Positions 1 to 7,941 of a DNA stretch of 32,088 nucleotides are shown piece by piece (within the stretch, counting starts at the first letter, position 1; each line of letters opens with the position of its first letter). Location of the stretch: contig PKCY01000274.1 of the NCBI GenBank assembly GCA_002862985.1, positions 1 to 32,088 of the forward strand, given 5' to 3'. The notes below the pieces were generated by a model that was not told the DNA's origin, ran no database searches, and saw only the letters and a list, made by a program, of their open reading frames with translations. Position numbers and translations under genes: made by a program. Source of the stretch: Haliea sp. (GTDB taxonomy: Bacteria > Pseudomonadota > Gammaproteobacteria > Pseudomonadales > Halieaceae).

Positions 1-1
1 C

Positions 2-193
2 ATCATGGGTGGGCAGACAGTTGTGTTTGTTTCACATATGGCAGACCAGGTTGCGAAGCTCTGCAATCGTGTCATTTGGTTGGATCAGGGAAAAATTGTC
101 GATCAGGGCGATGCGGTGGAAGTGACCGATGCGTACACGGCTAGCGTCGCTGAAGAACGCAAAATCGCCGCTGCGAAGAAGCTGCTGCGCTAA
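2..193 (+). CDS. ABC transporter ATP-binding protein, polysaccharide-export (Wzt-like) type, C-terminal fragment
   Basis: Only the last 63 codons are inside the window; the gene begins upstream, so the first ATG at position 5 is not its start. The visible part reads Q-T-V-V-F-V-S-H-M, the H-loop (switch) region of an ABC ATPase, followed by [19 protein letters not shown] and a VTDAYTAS segment. This pattern of Cys-Arg, a WL(D/E)xG turn and a V-x-DAY tail is typical of ATPases that export O-antigen, teichoic acid or capsule-like polymers with a separate permease. The substrate cannot be told from this fragment. Its TAA stop overlaps the convergent pdxA stop (shared CTAA at 190-193), so the two genes have no spacer. 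The family call is fairly secure; the polysaccharide role is inferred from the tail. Confidence 0.75.
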   Translation: MMGGQTVVFVSHMADQVAKLCNRVIWLDQGKIVDQGDAVEVTDAYTASVAEERKIAAAKKLLR

Positions 194-1170
194 CGGCTAC
201 TCAGCTGACACGCTATTGTCAGCGCCTGCTCAAGACTACTCCAGTCAGCTTTGCCGGTTCCCGCCAGGTTCAGCGCTGTGCCGTGATCTACAGAGGTACG
301 AATAAGCGGTAGGCCCAGGGTGATGTTGATTGCTCGTCCGAACCCGGAGTACTTCAGCACTGGTAAGCCCTGGTCGTGATACATGGCAAAAACGGCATCA
401 CAATTGTTCAGCACTTTGGGGTTGAACGCTGTGTCTGCGGGGAGCGGACCCAGCAGATCCATACCGGCCGAGCGCAGTTGTTCCAATACCGGAATGAGTG
501 TGTCGATTTCCTCCCGACCCATATGACCGTTTTCCCCCGCGTGGGGGTTGATCCCCAGTACGGCGATGCGCGGCTGATCTATGCGAAATTTCGTTTTTAG
601 ATCACTGTGCAGGATGTTAAGAGTCTGCTGCAGGAGTTCGCGGGTGATCGCGGCGGGTACATCCTTCAGAGCCAGGTGGGTAGTGGCAAGGGCTACGCGC
701 AGTTCTTGTGTCGCGAGCATCATTACCACACGGGAGGTTTCAGTCTCATCTGCGAGAAATTCCGTATGCCCGATAAAGGCAATACCGGCGTCGTTGATAA
801 CAGATTTTTGCACCGGCCCGGTGACCAGCGCCTGGTAGGTATTTGCTTTACAGCCCTGCACCGCCGCTTTCAGGGTTTCGATAACATAAGGCGCGTTGAT
901 CGGATCGAGTTTCCCCGGCGTGGTGGGTGTCGACAAGGGCACTGGCTGGATTTTTAGCACTCCCGACCTGTGTGGTTTCGCCGGCGAGTCAGGGCAGAAG
1001 GTTTTCAGCGCCAGTGGCAGTTTCAGTGATTGTGCCCGCAGTTGCAGCAAGTCGGGATCTGCAATCACCACCAACTCCGCGCCCCAGTCCTGCTGAGCTG
1101 CCATTAATACGATATCCGGTCCAATACCGGCCGGTTCACCTGGGGTAATGGCTATCCTTGGAATTGCCAT
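190..1170 (-). CDS. pdxA: 4-hydroxythreonine-4-phosphate dehydrogenase PdxA
   Basis: PdxA oxidises 4-phosphohydroxy-L-threonine with NAD(P)+ to the aminoketone that PdxJ condenses with deoxyxylulose phosphate, in the DXP-dependent pyridoxal phosphate pathway of the cytosol. The 326-residue product has the family's usual length. It opens with [14 protein letters not shown], and carries [17 protein letters not shown] and [11 protein letters not shown], which supply the three metal-binding histidines, then a SVDHGTA motif near the C-terminus. It begins at an ATG ten bases after the surA stop and is probably cotranscribed as lptD-surA-pdxA, the usual gamma order. In many relatives rsmA (ksgA) and apaG follow; here an unrelated convergent ABC gene comes next, with the two stop codons overlapping. 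Confidence 0.97.
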   Translation of the reverse strand: MAIPRIAITPGEPAGIGPDIVLMAAQQDWGAELVVIADPDLLQLRAQSLKLPLALKTFCPDSPAKPHRSGVLKIQPVPLSTPTTPGKLDPINAPYVIETLKAAVQGCKANTYQALVTGPVQKSVINDAGIAFIGHTEFLADETETSRVVMMLATQELRVALATTHLALKDVPAAITRELLQQTLNILHSDLKTKFRIDQPRIAVLGINPHAGENGHMGREEIDTLIPVLEQLRSAGMDLLGPLPADTAFNPKVLNNCDAVFAMYHDQGLPVLKYSGFGRAINITLGLPLIRTSVDHGTALNLAGTGKADWSSLEQALTIACQLSSR

Positions 1171-1179
1171 GGATCGAAC

Positions 1180-2469
1180 CTATTTTATGTCGACAAACGC
1201 TTCATCGCGAACTTGCTGCAGCCAGGCATCCAGTTCTTCCTGGTATTTGCGGTTGTGCACGTAGTCCATGGCCTTGGCGCGAGTCGCCTCATCTGACATG
1301 TCCTCATCCCTGCGCCCCTCCACCTTAACGATATGCCAGCCAAACTGTGTTTGTACAGGTTCTGATATCGCATTGACCGGGGTGTTCTTCATGGCGGCTT
1401 CAAACGCGGGCACCATTTGCCCCGGATTGGTCCAACCCAACTCACCGCCTTCTTGCGCCGAGCCGATGTCCTCTGAGTACTCCCTGGCCAGGTTCGCAAA
1501 ATCTTCCCCGGCAAGTGCTCTGGCCCGGAGTTTGGTCACAAGTTCCCGGGCCTGTTCATCGGTCATTATTTCCGAGTCCTTGATCAGAATATGACGGGCT
1601 TTGGTCTGAGTCACCATTTGATGCGCACCGCGCACCTCCGCCATGTAGATTAGATGTAGTCCACTGTCAGAGGGGATGGGCTCGGATGTTTGACCTGGTT
1701 TCATCAGCGGAGCGATATCGCTAAACAGAGATGGCATGTCAGCTGCATTGCGCCACCCCAGGTCCCCGCCGGTAAAAGAATAGGGGTTGGTACTTCCCCG
1801 TATGGCCTGTTCGAATGAAGTTCCGCCGCGAATTTGTTTCAGTGCTTTGTTTACCTGTGCCTCTGCTGCCGACCGCTGACTGCTTGTGGCTTCGGGTGAA
1901 ATTGCTAGCAGGGCATGCAGGATGCGGTATTCGGGTTGGGTCAGCACCTGGCCTTGCTCTGTAGCCATGAAATTGCCCACCTCCTGTTCGGTAATCTGGA
2001 TGCGCTGGTTGACATTGCCCGCCTGCACGCGCTGTATGATCATCTCTTTACGCACTTGCTCGCGCATGGCCCCGTAGGACTGGCCCCGCTGTTCCAGCGC
2101 CTGGCGTAATTGGTCCAGGGTGAGGCGATTTTGACCGGCTATACGCACCAACGCCTCGTTAAGCTGTGCGTCGGAAATACGCACTCCCACACGGTTGCCA
2201 ATCTGCAGCTGGATACTTTCAAGAATTAGGCGGTCGAGGGTTTCGCGGATGAGTTCATCCTCGGCTGGCAAGGCTATGCCTCGGGCGGAGAGGTTTTCCG
2301 TCACGGCTACAACTCGCTCGCGCAACTCACTGGCCATGATAACGTCGTCATCGACGATAGCGACTACCTGATCGAGAATTTCAGTAGCCGCCTGTGTGGG
2401 TGTGCCGACTAAGAGGGCAGACATCAGACTGACTGCTACTAGCACTGTATTAATAATCACGTTCTTCAA
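1180..2469 (-). CDS. surA: Periplasmic chaperone and peptidyl-prolyl isomerase SurA
   Basis: SurA escorts unfolded outer-membrane proteins, including LptD, through the periplasm to the BAM complex. The 429-residue product has a signal peptide (residues 1-27, ending PTQA), a SurA N-terminal chaperone domain beginning EILDQVVAIVDDDVI, and two parvulin domains, the first starting near RILHALLAI and the second near ARHILIKDSE; each ends with a typical G-W-H-I or G-L-H-L-I stretch. The start is uncertain: TTG at 2469 gives the n-region MKNVIINT with a positive charge, while GTG at 2460 gives a three-residue shorter form. A GAGG sequence lies just upstream. Either way the gene overlaps the end of lptD by 11-20 bp, which implies translational coupling of the chaperone with a major client. 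Confidence 0.96.
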   Translation of the reverse strand: MKNVIINTVLVAVSLMSALLVGTPTQAATEILDQVVAIVDDDVIMASELRERVVAVTENLSARGIALPAEDELIRETLDRLILESIQLQIGNRVGVRISDAQLNEALVRIAGQNRLTLDQLRQALEQRGQSYGAMREQVRKEMIIQRVQAGNVNQRIQITEQEVGNFMATEQGQVLTQPEYRILHALLAISPEATSSQRSAAEAQVNKALKQIRGGTSFEQAIRGSTNPYSFTGGDLGWRNAADMPSLFSDIAPLMKPGQTSEPIPSDSGLHLIYMAEVRGAHQMVTQTKARHILIKDSEIMTDEQARELVTKLRARALAGEDFANLAREYSEDIGSAQEGGELGWTNPGQMVPAFEAAMKNTPVNAISEPVQTQFGWHIVKVEGRRDEDMSDEATRAKAMDYVHNRKYQEELDAWLQQVRDEAFVDIK

Positions 2470-4864
2470 ATCCTCGGATCATATCTTGCATTACATCAGT
2501 GATGCGGTTGCCAAAGCCACCCATGCCTTTGAGTACTATTTGAAACTGAGTAGTGTTTTCCCGTTCCAGATCGGGATCATTAAAATTTGGATTCTTGCCG
2601 GACACATTGTCGAAATAGCGGAGATGCATCAGGCGGAAGGTCCAGCAGCAGCTATCATATTCGACGCCGACCATATCTTCCACACTCTCGTCCCCTTCAA
2701 GACTGTAATCCATGGCCGCGAACAAGCTCCAGTTTTTGGTCACAGGAAAGTAAGAGGATACACTCACCTCTTCGGTGTCCTGTTGATTGCTGGCATTGCT
2801 GAACGGACGTAAAAAAGAATAACCCACATTGAAAATGGCGTCGTTGTCCGCCCTATAACTCGATTGGAAATACGCGGATTCCATCTTGTCTTCGCCGGGG
2901 TCCCACACCATGCTCGAACGCAGTCCGAATGTTTCAATCGGCGTGAAGTCCAGTTGTCCTGCGATGTTCGAAGTGGATGCATCCAGTGGTGGCTGTGTTG
3001 CAAGCAGTCGTACCTTACGATTTTCGAAGTAGTATATCTGGCCTATGCTGGCACTGAACAGACTTCGACCGTTTTCGTCATCCAGGAATCGAGTGGTAAG
3101 ACCCACAGATATTTGATTGGCATCATCCAGCCGGTCGTGACCGGAGAACCTCGTCTCCCTGAAGAGTTGGTAGTAAGTAAAGGTCAACTCAGCGCTGTCA
3201 AAGTCCGGTTGGTTGGTCTGGTCTTCGTAAGGGCTGTACAGGTAGTACAGGTGGGGCTCCAGAGTTTGCAACAGGCCGTTACCCGCGAAACTGGTATTGC
3301 GTTCAAAAATAAGACCGCCGTCGAGGCTGGCCAGAGGTGCTGAAGTGGATGGGTTGTTCGAGGGGAATGACGCCCCCCCGTTGCTAAGTTCATAGTTCAC
3401 CTGTCGGTATTTCACCGTCGGTGTGAGGAAACCGTAACTCCACAGCATGGGATAGCGCATGCCCGCTTCGCCGTAGACTCGTTCCCCTGTCACCCGGTCC
3501 TCGTCGCTGCCGAAATTGGAGTACTGGCCCACAGCGAGGGGTTGCAGTTCAAAGGGAGTACCGCTGGCTCGGTATTGCGCGGTAAATTGGGGAAGCTTTT
3601 TATAGTCGTCGCGAATGTCGTCCGCCAGAGACTGAAATTGTTCGGCCTCCAGGTTCAGTAGCCAACGATCGCCCAGGTAATCCATGGATGCGAGTTGTCG
3701 AAGGCTGGTCTTGCGCTGGGCCTCGATGCTGTAGGGTTCCAGATCTTTCATATAGTTTACGTCGCTGGCCTTGCTGTAGTCGACCGTGGAGCGCCAGCGC
3801 TGGTCCAGCAGGCCACTTTGCTTTACTACTGCCAGCCAGCGGTCATCACTGACATTGTCTGGTGTTTCGTCTGCATAGCGATCATCGTGGTACATATAGG
3901 TGCCGCCGACACTCCAGAAACCGAGTAATGGATCGAGATAACGCAAATTCAGCTCGTTATTAAGCCCTCTTTCTTCAATATAGCGGGGGGAGTAGAGGGC
4001 ATCGTAGTTGGGTGCCAGGTTCATATAGAACGGCACTGTAATGTCCAGGCCGCCGGTGCTGTCGTTACCAAAATCTGGCCACAGAAAACCCGTGCGACGC
4101 CGATCATCCAGCGGGAAGCGCAGCCAGGGGGTGTAGAATACCGGGACGCCCTCGACTTCGATGCGAGCGTTGCGGGCGGTAGCCACTCCTTCCTCAAGGT
4201 CGACTTCCATTATCTCGGTGAGTACGGCCCAGTCATTTTCGCCCGGTGCACAGTAGGTAAAAGCGCCATTGTGAATGTGGATTAGGCCATCCGCGTCTCG
4301 TTCCATCAGGTCAGAGGAGCCCCGCATGTGCTCGCGATGAAAAATGAATTCACCATTGTGGACGACCGCCTCGCCGGTTTTTGAATAAATTTCCGCACTG
4401 TCGCCTAATAGTAATACGCCTGGTTCTCGCAATGTGACATTGCCACTGAGAAAGGCTGACTTTTGTAGGCGGTCGACCACCACCTTATCACCACGCATAT
4501 GGCGGTAGCCCTGTACGGCGTCCGCGCCGCCGATTAGTATGACCTCGTCGTTCATGAGCTCAGAGCTGTCGGCGCGGGCGAATATTTCGGAGTCTTCCGG
4601 TGCTGTGTCAGTATCTTCTGCTGCCAGGGGGTCTATATAACGACCGTCACAATTAATACACTGGCGATCACGCAGTGATTCCGGCACCGCCGCCAGGGGC
4701 ACCCAGTCCAGGGGGTAGGCAAGCAGATCGGTGGCCTCTTGCTCGGTGGGGGGGCAGATTTCAACGTCTCGGGGCGTGTTGATATTGTAGTCTTGCGCTT
4801 TGATATTCTGTGCTTGCGCAGTAAATGATACGGACAATGCCAGGGCGATGATCGCTGCTCGCAT
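2450..4864 (-). CDS. lptD: LPS-assembly protein LptD
   Basis: LptD is the outer-membrane beta-barrel that, with the lipoprotein plug LptE, inserts lipopolysaccharide into the outer leaflet. The 804-residue form chosen here begins MRAAIIALALSVSFTAQAQ, a clean Sec signal peptide. It is followed by a periplasmic OstA/LptA-like domain (DKVVVDRLQKSAFLSGNVTL) and a C-terminal barrel of about 500 residues with the LptD landmark PWLRFPLDDRRRTGFLWP. Cysteines near the N-terminus and a Cys-Cys pair in DSCCW near the C-terminus fit the inter-domain disulfides known from E. coli LptD. The same frame stays open for another 164 codons upstream, antisense to amgK, but those residues look random. An ATG at 4912 would add 16 residues and cannot be excluded; neither start has a clear Shine-Dalgarno. 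Confidence 0.95.
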   Translation of the reverse strand: MRAAIIALALSVSFTAQAQNIKAQDYNINTPRDVEICPPTEQEATDLLAYPLDWVPLAAVPESLRDRQCINCDGRYIDPLAAEDTDTAPEDSEIFARADSSELMNDEVILIGGADAVQGYRHMRGDKVVVDRLQKSAFLSGNVTLREPGVLLLGDSAEIYSKTGEAVVHNGEFIFHREHMRGSSDLMERDADGLIHIHNGAFTYCAPGENDWAVLTEIMEVDLEEGVATARNARIEVEGVPVFYTPWLRFPLDDRRRTGFLWPDFGNDSTGGLDITVPFYMNLAPNYDALYSPRYIEERGLNNELNLRYLDPLLGFWSVGGTYMYHDDRYADETPDNVSDDRWLAVVKQSGLLDQRWRSTVDYSKASDVNYMKDLEPYSIEAQRKTSLRQLASMDYLGDRWLLNLEAEQFQSLADDIRDDYKKLPQFTAQYRASGTPFELQPLAVGQYSNFGSDEDRVTGERVYGEAGMRYPMLWSYGFLTPTVKYRQVNYELSNGGASFPSNNPSTSAPLASLDGGLIFERNTSFAGNGLLQTLEPHLYYLYSPYEDQTNQPDFDSAELTFTYYQLFRETRFSGHDRLDDANQISVGLTTRFLDDENGRSLFSASIGQIYYFENRKVRLLATQPPLDASTSNIAGQLDFTPIETFGLRSSMVWDPGEDKMESAYFQSSYRADNDAIFNVGYSFLRPFSNASNQQDTEEVSVSSYFPVTKNWSLFAAMDYSLEGDESVEDMVGVEYDSCCWTFRLMHLRYFDNVSGKNPNFNDPDLERENTTQFQIVLKGMGGFGNRITDVMQDMIRGFEERDY

Positions 4865-4998
4865 CACCGCATGCGCGAGGTAAGAAAAGGGTTTGGCGCA
4901 GTCACTGGGCATCGAAGTCAGGGTATTTTGTGAGCTTGGAGCGGAGTCTAAAGCATCCCCTGTCCCTTGTCCGTCAAATTTTGAATCAGGAGAGTAGA

Positions 4999-6039
4999 GT
5001 GATACCACGACCCCCACCAGAAGCGCTCTTGCCCTGGGCTCTCTCAGTTCTGGACGCGCCTGGGGGTTGCTCTCGGCCATCGCTCGATGCGGTGGCCGGG
5101 GACGCAAGTAGTCGGCGCTATTTCCGCTTTCAATACGCCGATCAGAGCTATGTGGCCGTGGAGGCACCTCCGGCGACCGAAAAGAACGAGGCGTTTTTGG
5201 CGGTGCAGGCAATTCTGTCCGCGGCCGATGTCGTTGTGCCGGCGCTGTTGGGAGCGGATTTGGAGCGAGGGTTTCTGTTATTGGAAGATCTTGGCGATCG
5301 CGTTTTACTGCCTGAGTTGGTCGCGGACACTGTTGATGGACATTACCGTCGAGCATTTAGCGTGCTGGATAAAATGATGGCAGTGGAGCCTAAACGCACA
5401 GGTCTAGCTGAGTATGATCGTGCTTTGTTATCCGAAGAACTGGGCAGATTTCAGGAGTGGTTTGTGCAAGGGTTGCTCGGATACTCACCGACAGCGAAAG
5501 AGCAGGCTCTGTTGGCTGCTGTTTCTGAGCGCTTAATCAGCAGTGCTTTGGAGCAGCCAAAAACGGTGGTGCACCGTGATTTTCACAGTCGTAACTTGAT
5601 GCTTTTGCATGACGACACCCTTGCGGTTATCGATTTTCAGGACGCGGTGGTGGGCCCGATAACCTATGACTTGGTATCCCTATTGCGCGACTGTTATATC
5701 CAGTGGCCATCTGATCAAGTGATTGGTTGGGCGCTCGCCTATCGCGAGCAGTTGTCGGCGCGGAAGGCGTTAGCGAAAATTGACCAGGCGCTTTTCATAC
5801 GCTGGTTAGACTGGATGGGCTTACAGCGGCATATCAAAGTGCTGGGGACCTTTGCTCGCCTTTATCTCCGCGACGGAAAATCCGCTTATCTGGACGACTT
5901 GCCACTGGTGGTGCATTACGTGCAGGAGATCGCCAATAAATACGTCGTCGAAGAGCCGATATTCAATGAATTCAGTTGCTGGTTTTCCCGCCGCCTGGGG
6001 CCGCTGATTGCACAGCAGGAATGGAGCCGGCGACTGTGA
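4999..6039 (+). CDS. amgK: N-acetylmuramate/N-acetylglucosamine kinase AmgK
   Basis: AmgK is an aminoglycoside-phosphotransferase-fold kinase that phosphorylates the anomeric carbon of MurNAc (and GlcNAc) recovered from peptidoglycan. This is the first step of the recycling bypass known from Pseudomonas, which avoids the fosfomycin-sensitive MurA step. The 346-residue protein has GDASSRRYFRF near the N-terminus, the catalytic loop HRDFHSRNL (H192, D194) and IDFQDA (metal-binding D212). GTG at 4999 is chosen because GGAG lies six bases upstream and the length then fits the family; GTG at 4930 would add 23 residues with no ribosome site. It is divergent from lptD and overlaps murU by four bases (GTGA), the arrangement reported for Pseudomonas amgK-murU. 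Confidence 0.92.
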   Translation: MIPRPPPEALLPWALSVLDAPGGCSRPSLDAVAGDASSRRYFRFQYADQSYVAVEAPPATEKNEAFLAVQAILSAADVVVPALLGADLERGFLLLEDLGDRVLLPELVADTVDGHYRRAFSVLDKMMAVEPKRTGLAEYDRALLSEELGRFQEWFVQGLLGYSPTAKEQALLAAVSERLISSALEQPKTVVHRDFHSRNLMLLHDDTLAVIDFQDAVVGPITYDLVSLLRDCYIQWPSDQVIGWALAYREQLSARKALAKIDQALFIRWLDWMGLQRHIKVLGTFARLYLRDGKSAYLDDLPLVVHYVQEIANKYVVEEPIFNEFSCWFSRRLGPLIAQQEWSRRL

Positions 6040-6719
6040 AGGTGATGATATTGGCAGCCGGATTGGGTGAGCGAATGCGTCCACTGACTGAGCACACACC
6101 CAAAGCGCTATTAGAGGTGGGGGGTACGCCATTGGTTGCACACCATATCTGCCGACTGGCTGCGGCGGGGTATGACGAGTTGGTGATCAACGTGTCCCAT
6201 CTGGGTGATCAGATTGTCGAGTATTGCGGCAATGGTAGTCGGTGGGGTGTATCCATTGCTTATTCAAAGGAGGAGTCGCCACTGGAAACAGCCGGGGGCA
6301 TCATCAAGGCATTGCCAATGCTGGGAGGGTCGCCGTTTCTGGTCGTCAATGGCGATGTCTGGATTGATTATCCGTTTGCGCAGTTGGCCGCCTATTCTCT
6401 CAGAACTGATGAAAATGCTCATCTGGTCATGGTCCCCAATCCACCACAGCACCCTGCGGGAGATTTTCAGTTGAGTAATGACAACTGGATCGAGACGCTG
6501 GCACCGAACGCCATCGGGTTTACTTATAGTGGTGTGGGCTTATATTCGCAGGCGTTTTTCGATGACACCGCGCCCGGCAAAGCGCCACTGCGACCGTTAA
6601 TGGATGCCGCGATTAGGTTGCGCAGGCTCGGTGGAGAAATATATCGCGGACCCTGGGAGGATGTGGGCACACCCGAACGTCTGCGCGACCTGGATATCAG
6701 AGTGCGTGAGCAGGGATAA
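6036..6719 (+). CDS. murU: N-acetylmuramate-1-phosphate uridylyltransferase MurU
   Basis: MurU converts MurNAc-1-phosphate, made by AmgK, to UDP-MurNAc, feeding recycled sugar straight into cell-wall precursor synthesis. The 227-residue product is a sugar-nucleotide transferase: MILAAGLGERMRPLTEHTPK is the nucleotide-binding signature with its lysine, NGDVWIDYPF holds the metal-binding aspartate, and GPWEDVGTPERL is the C-terminal active-site segment. GTG at 6036 is preferred because it overlaps the amgK TGA as GTGA and has GGAG nine bases upstream. ATG at 6045 is possible, while the longer frame from TTG at 5976 lies inside amgK. Homologues are often labelled generic glucose-1-phosphate thymidylyltransferase; the link with AmgK argues for MurU. 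Confidence 0.92.
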   Translation: MKVMILAAGLGERMRPLTEHTPKALLEVGGTPLVAHHICRLAAAGYDELVINVSHLGDQIVEYCGNGSRWGVSIAYSKEESPLETAGGIIKALPMLGGSPFLVVNGDVWIDYPFAQLAAYSLRTDENAHLVMVPNPPQHPAGDFQLSNDNWIETLAPNAIGFTYSGVGLYSQAFFDDTAPGKAPLRPLMDAAIRLRRLGGEIYRGPWEDVGTPERLRDLDIRVREQG

Positions 6720-6771
6720 ACCACGGAATACTTCGACGATACCGAGTCTTGTGTGCTCCGCTGGAAATTAC

Positions 6772-6786
6772 ACGTTAGAATAACGT
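6772..6786. promoter_or_regulatory. Palindrome overlapping a -10-like box upstream of rpe
   Basis: ACGTTA-GAA-TAACGT is a perfect inverted repeat with a three-base centre, 25 bases before the rpe start. It contains TAGAAT (6776-6781), a five-of-six match to a sigma-70 -10 element, though no good -35 box is visible at the right distance. It may be a promoter with an overlapping operator, or chance. The 91-bp murU-rpe spacer is otherwise featureless. Confidence 0.35.
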
Positions 6787-6810
6787 ACCGAACAAAGCCC
6801 GGAGTCCCAT

Positions 6811-7485
6811 ATGGCCGAATACCTGATAGCACCCTCCATTCTCGCTGCTGATTTTGCCCGTTTGGGTGAGGAGGTGGATGCGGTGCTCGCAGCCGGGGCT
6901 GATATCGTACATTTCGATGTGATGGACAACCATTACGTGCCGAATCTCACTATCGGACCCATGGTCTGCACCGCGTTACGCAAGCATGGAGTCACTGCAG
7001 ATATCGATGTGCACCTCATGGTTAGCCCCGTTGATCAGCTCATTGGAGACTTTGCCGACGCAGGTGCCAGCTACATTACCTTTCATCCGGATGCCGCCAC
7101 GCATGTTCACCGGTCGTTGCAGATGATTCGCGACGCCGGCTGTAAATCAGGTCTGGTGTTTAACCCGCATGCTGGAGTGGACGCGCTGCGCTATGTGATG
7201 GATAAAGTGGATATGGTGTTGCTGATGTCGGTCAATCCGGGGTTTGGCGGGCAATCGTTTATTCCTTCTACCTTGGACAAACTTCGGGAGGTGCGAGATA
7301 TGATTGATGCTTCAGGGTTTGATATCCGCCTGGAGATTGACGGTGGTGTGACACCCGGAAATATTGCAGAGATTGCGACTGCTGGGGCAGATACTTTTGT
7401 CGCGGGTTCGGCGATTTTTAATCAGCCGGACTATGCAAAGGTGATTGCACAGATGCGGGCGGAGCTGAGCAATGTGTCCGGTTAG
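6811..7485 (+). CDS. rpe: Ribulose-phosphate 3-epimerase
   Basis: Rpe interconverts ribulose 5-phosphate and xylulose 5-phosphate in the pentose phosphate pathway. The 224-residue product is a complete TIM barrel: [13 protein letters not shown] at the start, [14 protein letters not shown] with the catalytic and metal-binding Asp and His, [20 protein letters not shown] with the second catalytic Asp, and a phosphate-binding AGSAIF near the end. GGAG lies six bases before the ATG. In many gammaproteobacteria rpe is followed by gph (phosphoglycolate phosphatase) and then trpE or trpS; here gph is absent and a 456-bp spacer leads to trpE. Co-transcription with amgK-murU (91 bp upstream) is possible but not needed. 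Confidence 0.97.
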   Translation: MAEYLIAPSILAADFARLGEEVDAVLAAGADIVHFDVMDNHYVPNLTIGPMVCTALRKHGVTADIDVHLMVSPVDQLIGDFADAGASYITFHPDAATHVHRSLQMIRDAGCKSGLVFNPHAGVDALRYVMDKVDMVLLMSVNPGFGGQSFIPSTLDKLREVRDMIDASGFDIRLEIDGGVTPGNIAEIATAGADTFVAGSAIFNQPDYAKVIAQMRAELSNVSG

Positions 7486-7520
7486 ACTGCAGGGTTTCTG
7501 GTGTTCCGGGCCAACACGGC

Positions 7521-7618
7521 CTCAAATCGAACTCGAACAGCGGATAATCGGTTAATGTAAAGTGTGATGTCAGGCATCGGACATCCTGGCGATTTGAGAG
7601 CAACCTCCCCTTTTTTTT
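7521..7618 (+). other. Rpe-trpE spacer: nested inverted repeats ending in a T8 run
   Basis: Between the rpe stop (7485) and the trp leader promoter I see no protein-coding signal on either strand. The spacer holds a nine-base inverted repeat, CTCAAATCG (7521-7529) with CGATTTGAG (7590-7598), enclosing a hairpin GATGTC/GACATC (7566-7571 and 7580-7585, eight-base loop). T8 follows at 7611-7618, but 12 bases separate it from the outer stem, so it is not a standard terminator. A weaker hairpin TCGGT/GCCGA lies at 7685-7701. The region may be a structured 3' UTR of rpe, a small RNA, or decay of a lost gene. Low confidence in any function. Confidence 0.35.
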
Positions 7619-7765
7619 GAGCGAACAGGCCCCAGGGCTGCCGGTGCCAACTGCAGCGCGACAAAAGTTACCCGTATGAAAAGCTCGGTCCGAAGAGCCG
7701 AAATAGCCCCATTGAGATGCCAACATTTACCAATAGAGGCGGCTAGATATCCACAGTTTTGCCGA

Positions 7766-7793
7766 TTGCCAACCGCCATCTGATAGGTACAAT
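7766..7793 (+). promoter_or_regulatory. Sigma-70 promoter for the trp leader and trpEGDC
   Basis: TTGCCA (7766-7771) and TACAAT (7788-7793) are separated by 16 bases, both close to consensus. They would start transcription near 7800, about 20 bases before the candidate leader peptide and 140 bases before trpE. It is the best promoter match I found in the spacer. No TrpR-type operator was recognised over it. Confidence 0.55.
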
Positions 7794-7820
7794 AGACAGC
7801 CCAACTTCCTGGAGAACGCT

Positions 7821-7889
7821 GTGAAAACAGCAATGCGTAATAGCATCGGCGCGCTGTCGATGCGCGAGGTCACCCGCTGGCGATGTTAG
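7821..7889 (+). CDS. trpL: Candidate Trp leader peptide (22 residues)
   Basis: A 22-codon ORF starts at GTG (7821) with GGAG (7811-7814) six bases upstream and ends in TAG. It begins [10 protein letters not shown] and ends VTRWRC, so a single Trp codon (7878-7880) lies two codons from the last sense codon. It sits between a good promoter and trpE, and its end falls inside a hairpin followed by U7. Attenuation of trpE is known in Pseudomonas, which supports a leader here. Against this, there is only one Trp codon, not the tandem pair of E. coli trpL. A GNRA-type hairpin (GCTGT-GAAA-ACAGC, 7818-7831) covers the start codon. The assignment is inferred from position and architecture, not homology. 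Confidence 0.45.
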   Translation: MKTAMRNSIGALSMREVTRWRC

Positions 7890-7903
7890 CCAAGGCTTTT
7901 TTT
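7876..7903 (+). terminator. Candidate trp attenuator (imperfect intrinsic terminator)
   Basis: GC-TGGC (7876-7881) can pair with GCCA-AG-GC (7889-7896, two-base bulge) around a seven-base loop, followed by seven T residues (7897-7903). The Trp codon and the leader stop codon lie within the hairpin. An upstream stem GCATCG/CGATGC (7843-7848 with 7858-7863) shares CATCG, which could instead pair with the CGATG at 7881-7885, so alternative folds exist. The stem is short and bulged, hence modest confidence. Confidence 0.4.
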
Positions 7904-7941
7904 CGACCTTTTTACACAACCGTATTCTCCGAGGACATCCC

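Noticed and set aside
4865-5356. N-terminal extension of lptD by up to 164 codons, antisense to amgK
   Set aside because: The extra residues are Pro/Arg-rich shadow translation of amgK, and a clean signal peptide begins at 4864.
7521-7598. tRNA or tRNA remnant in the rpe-trpE spacer, suggested by a TTCGA-like stretch on the minus strand
   Set aside because: No acceptor, D-arm or anticodon stem could be fitted around it.
7418-7833. Minus-strand open frames across the rpe-trpE spacer (up to 102 codons)
   Set aside because: They start without ribosome sites, overlap the rpe end or the trp promoter, and the translations look random.
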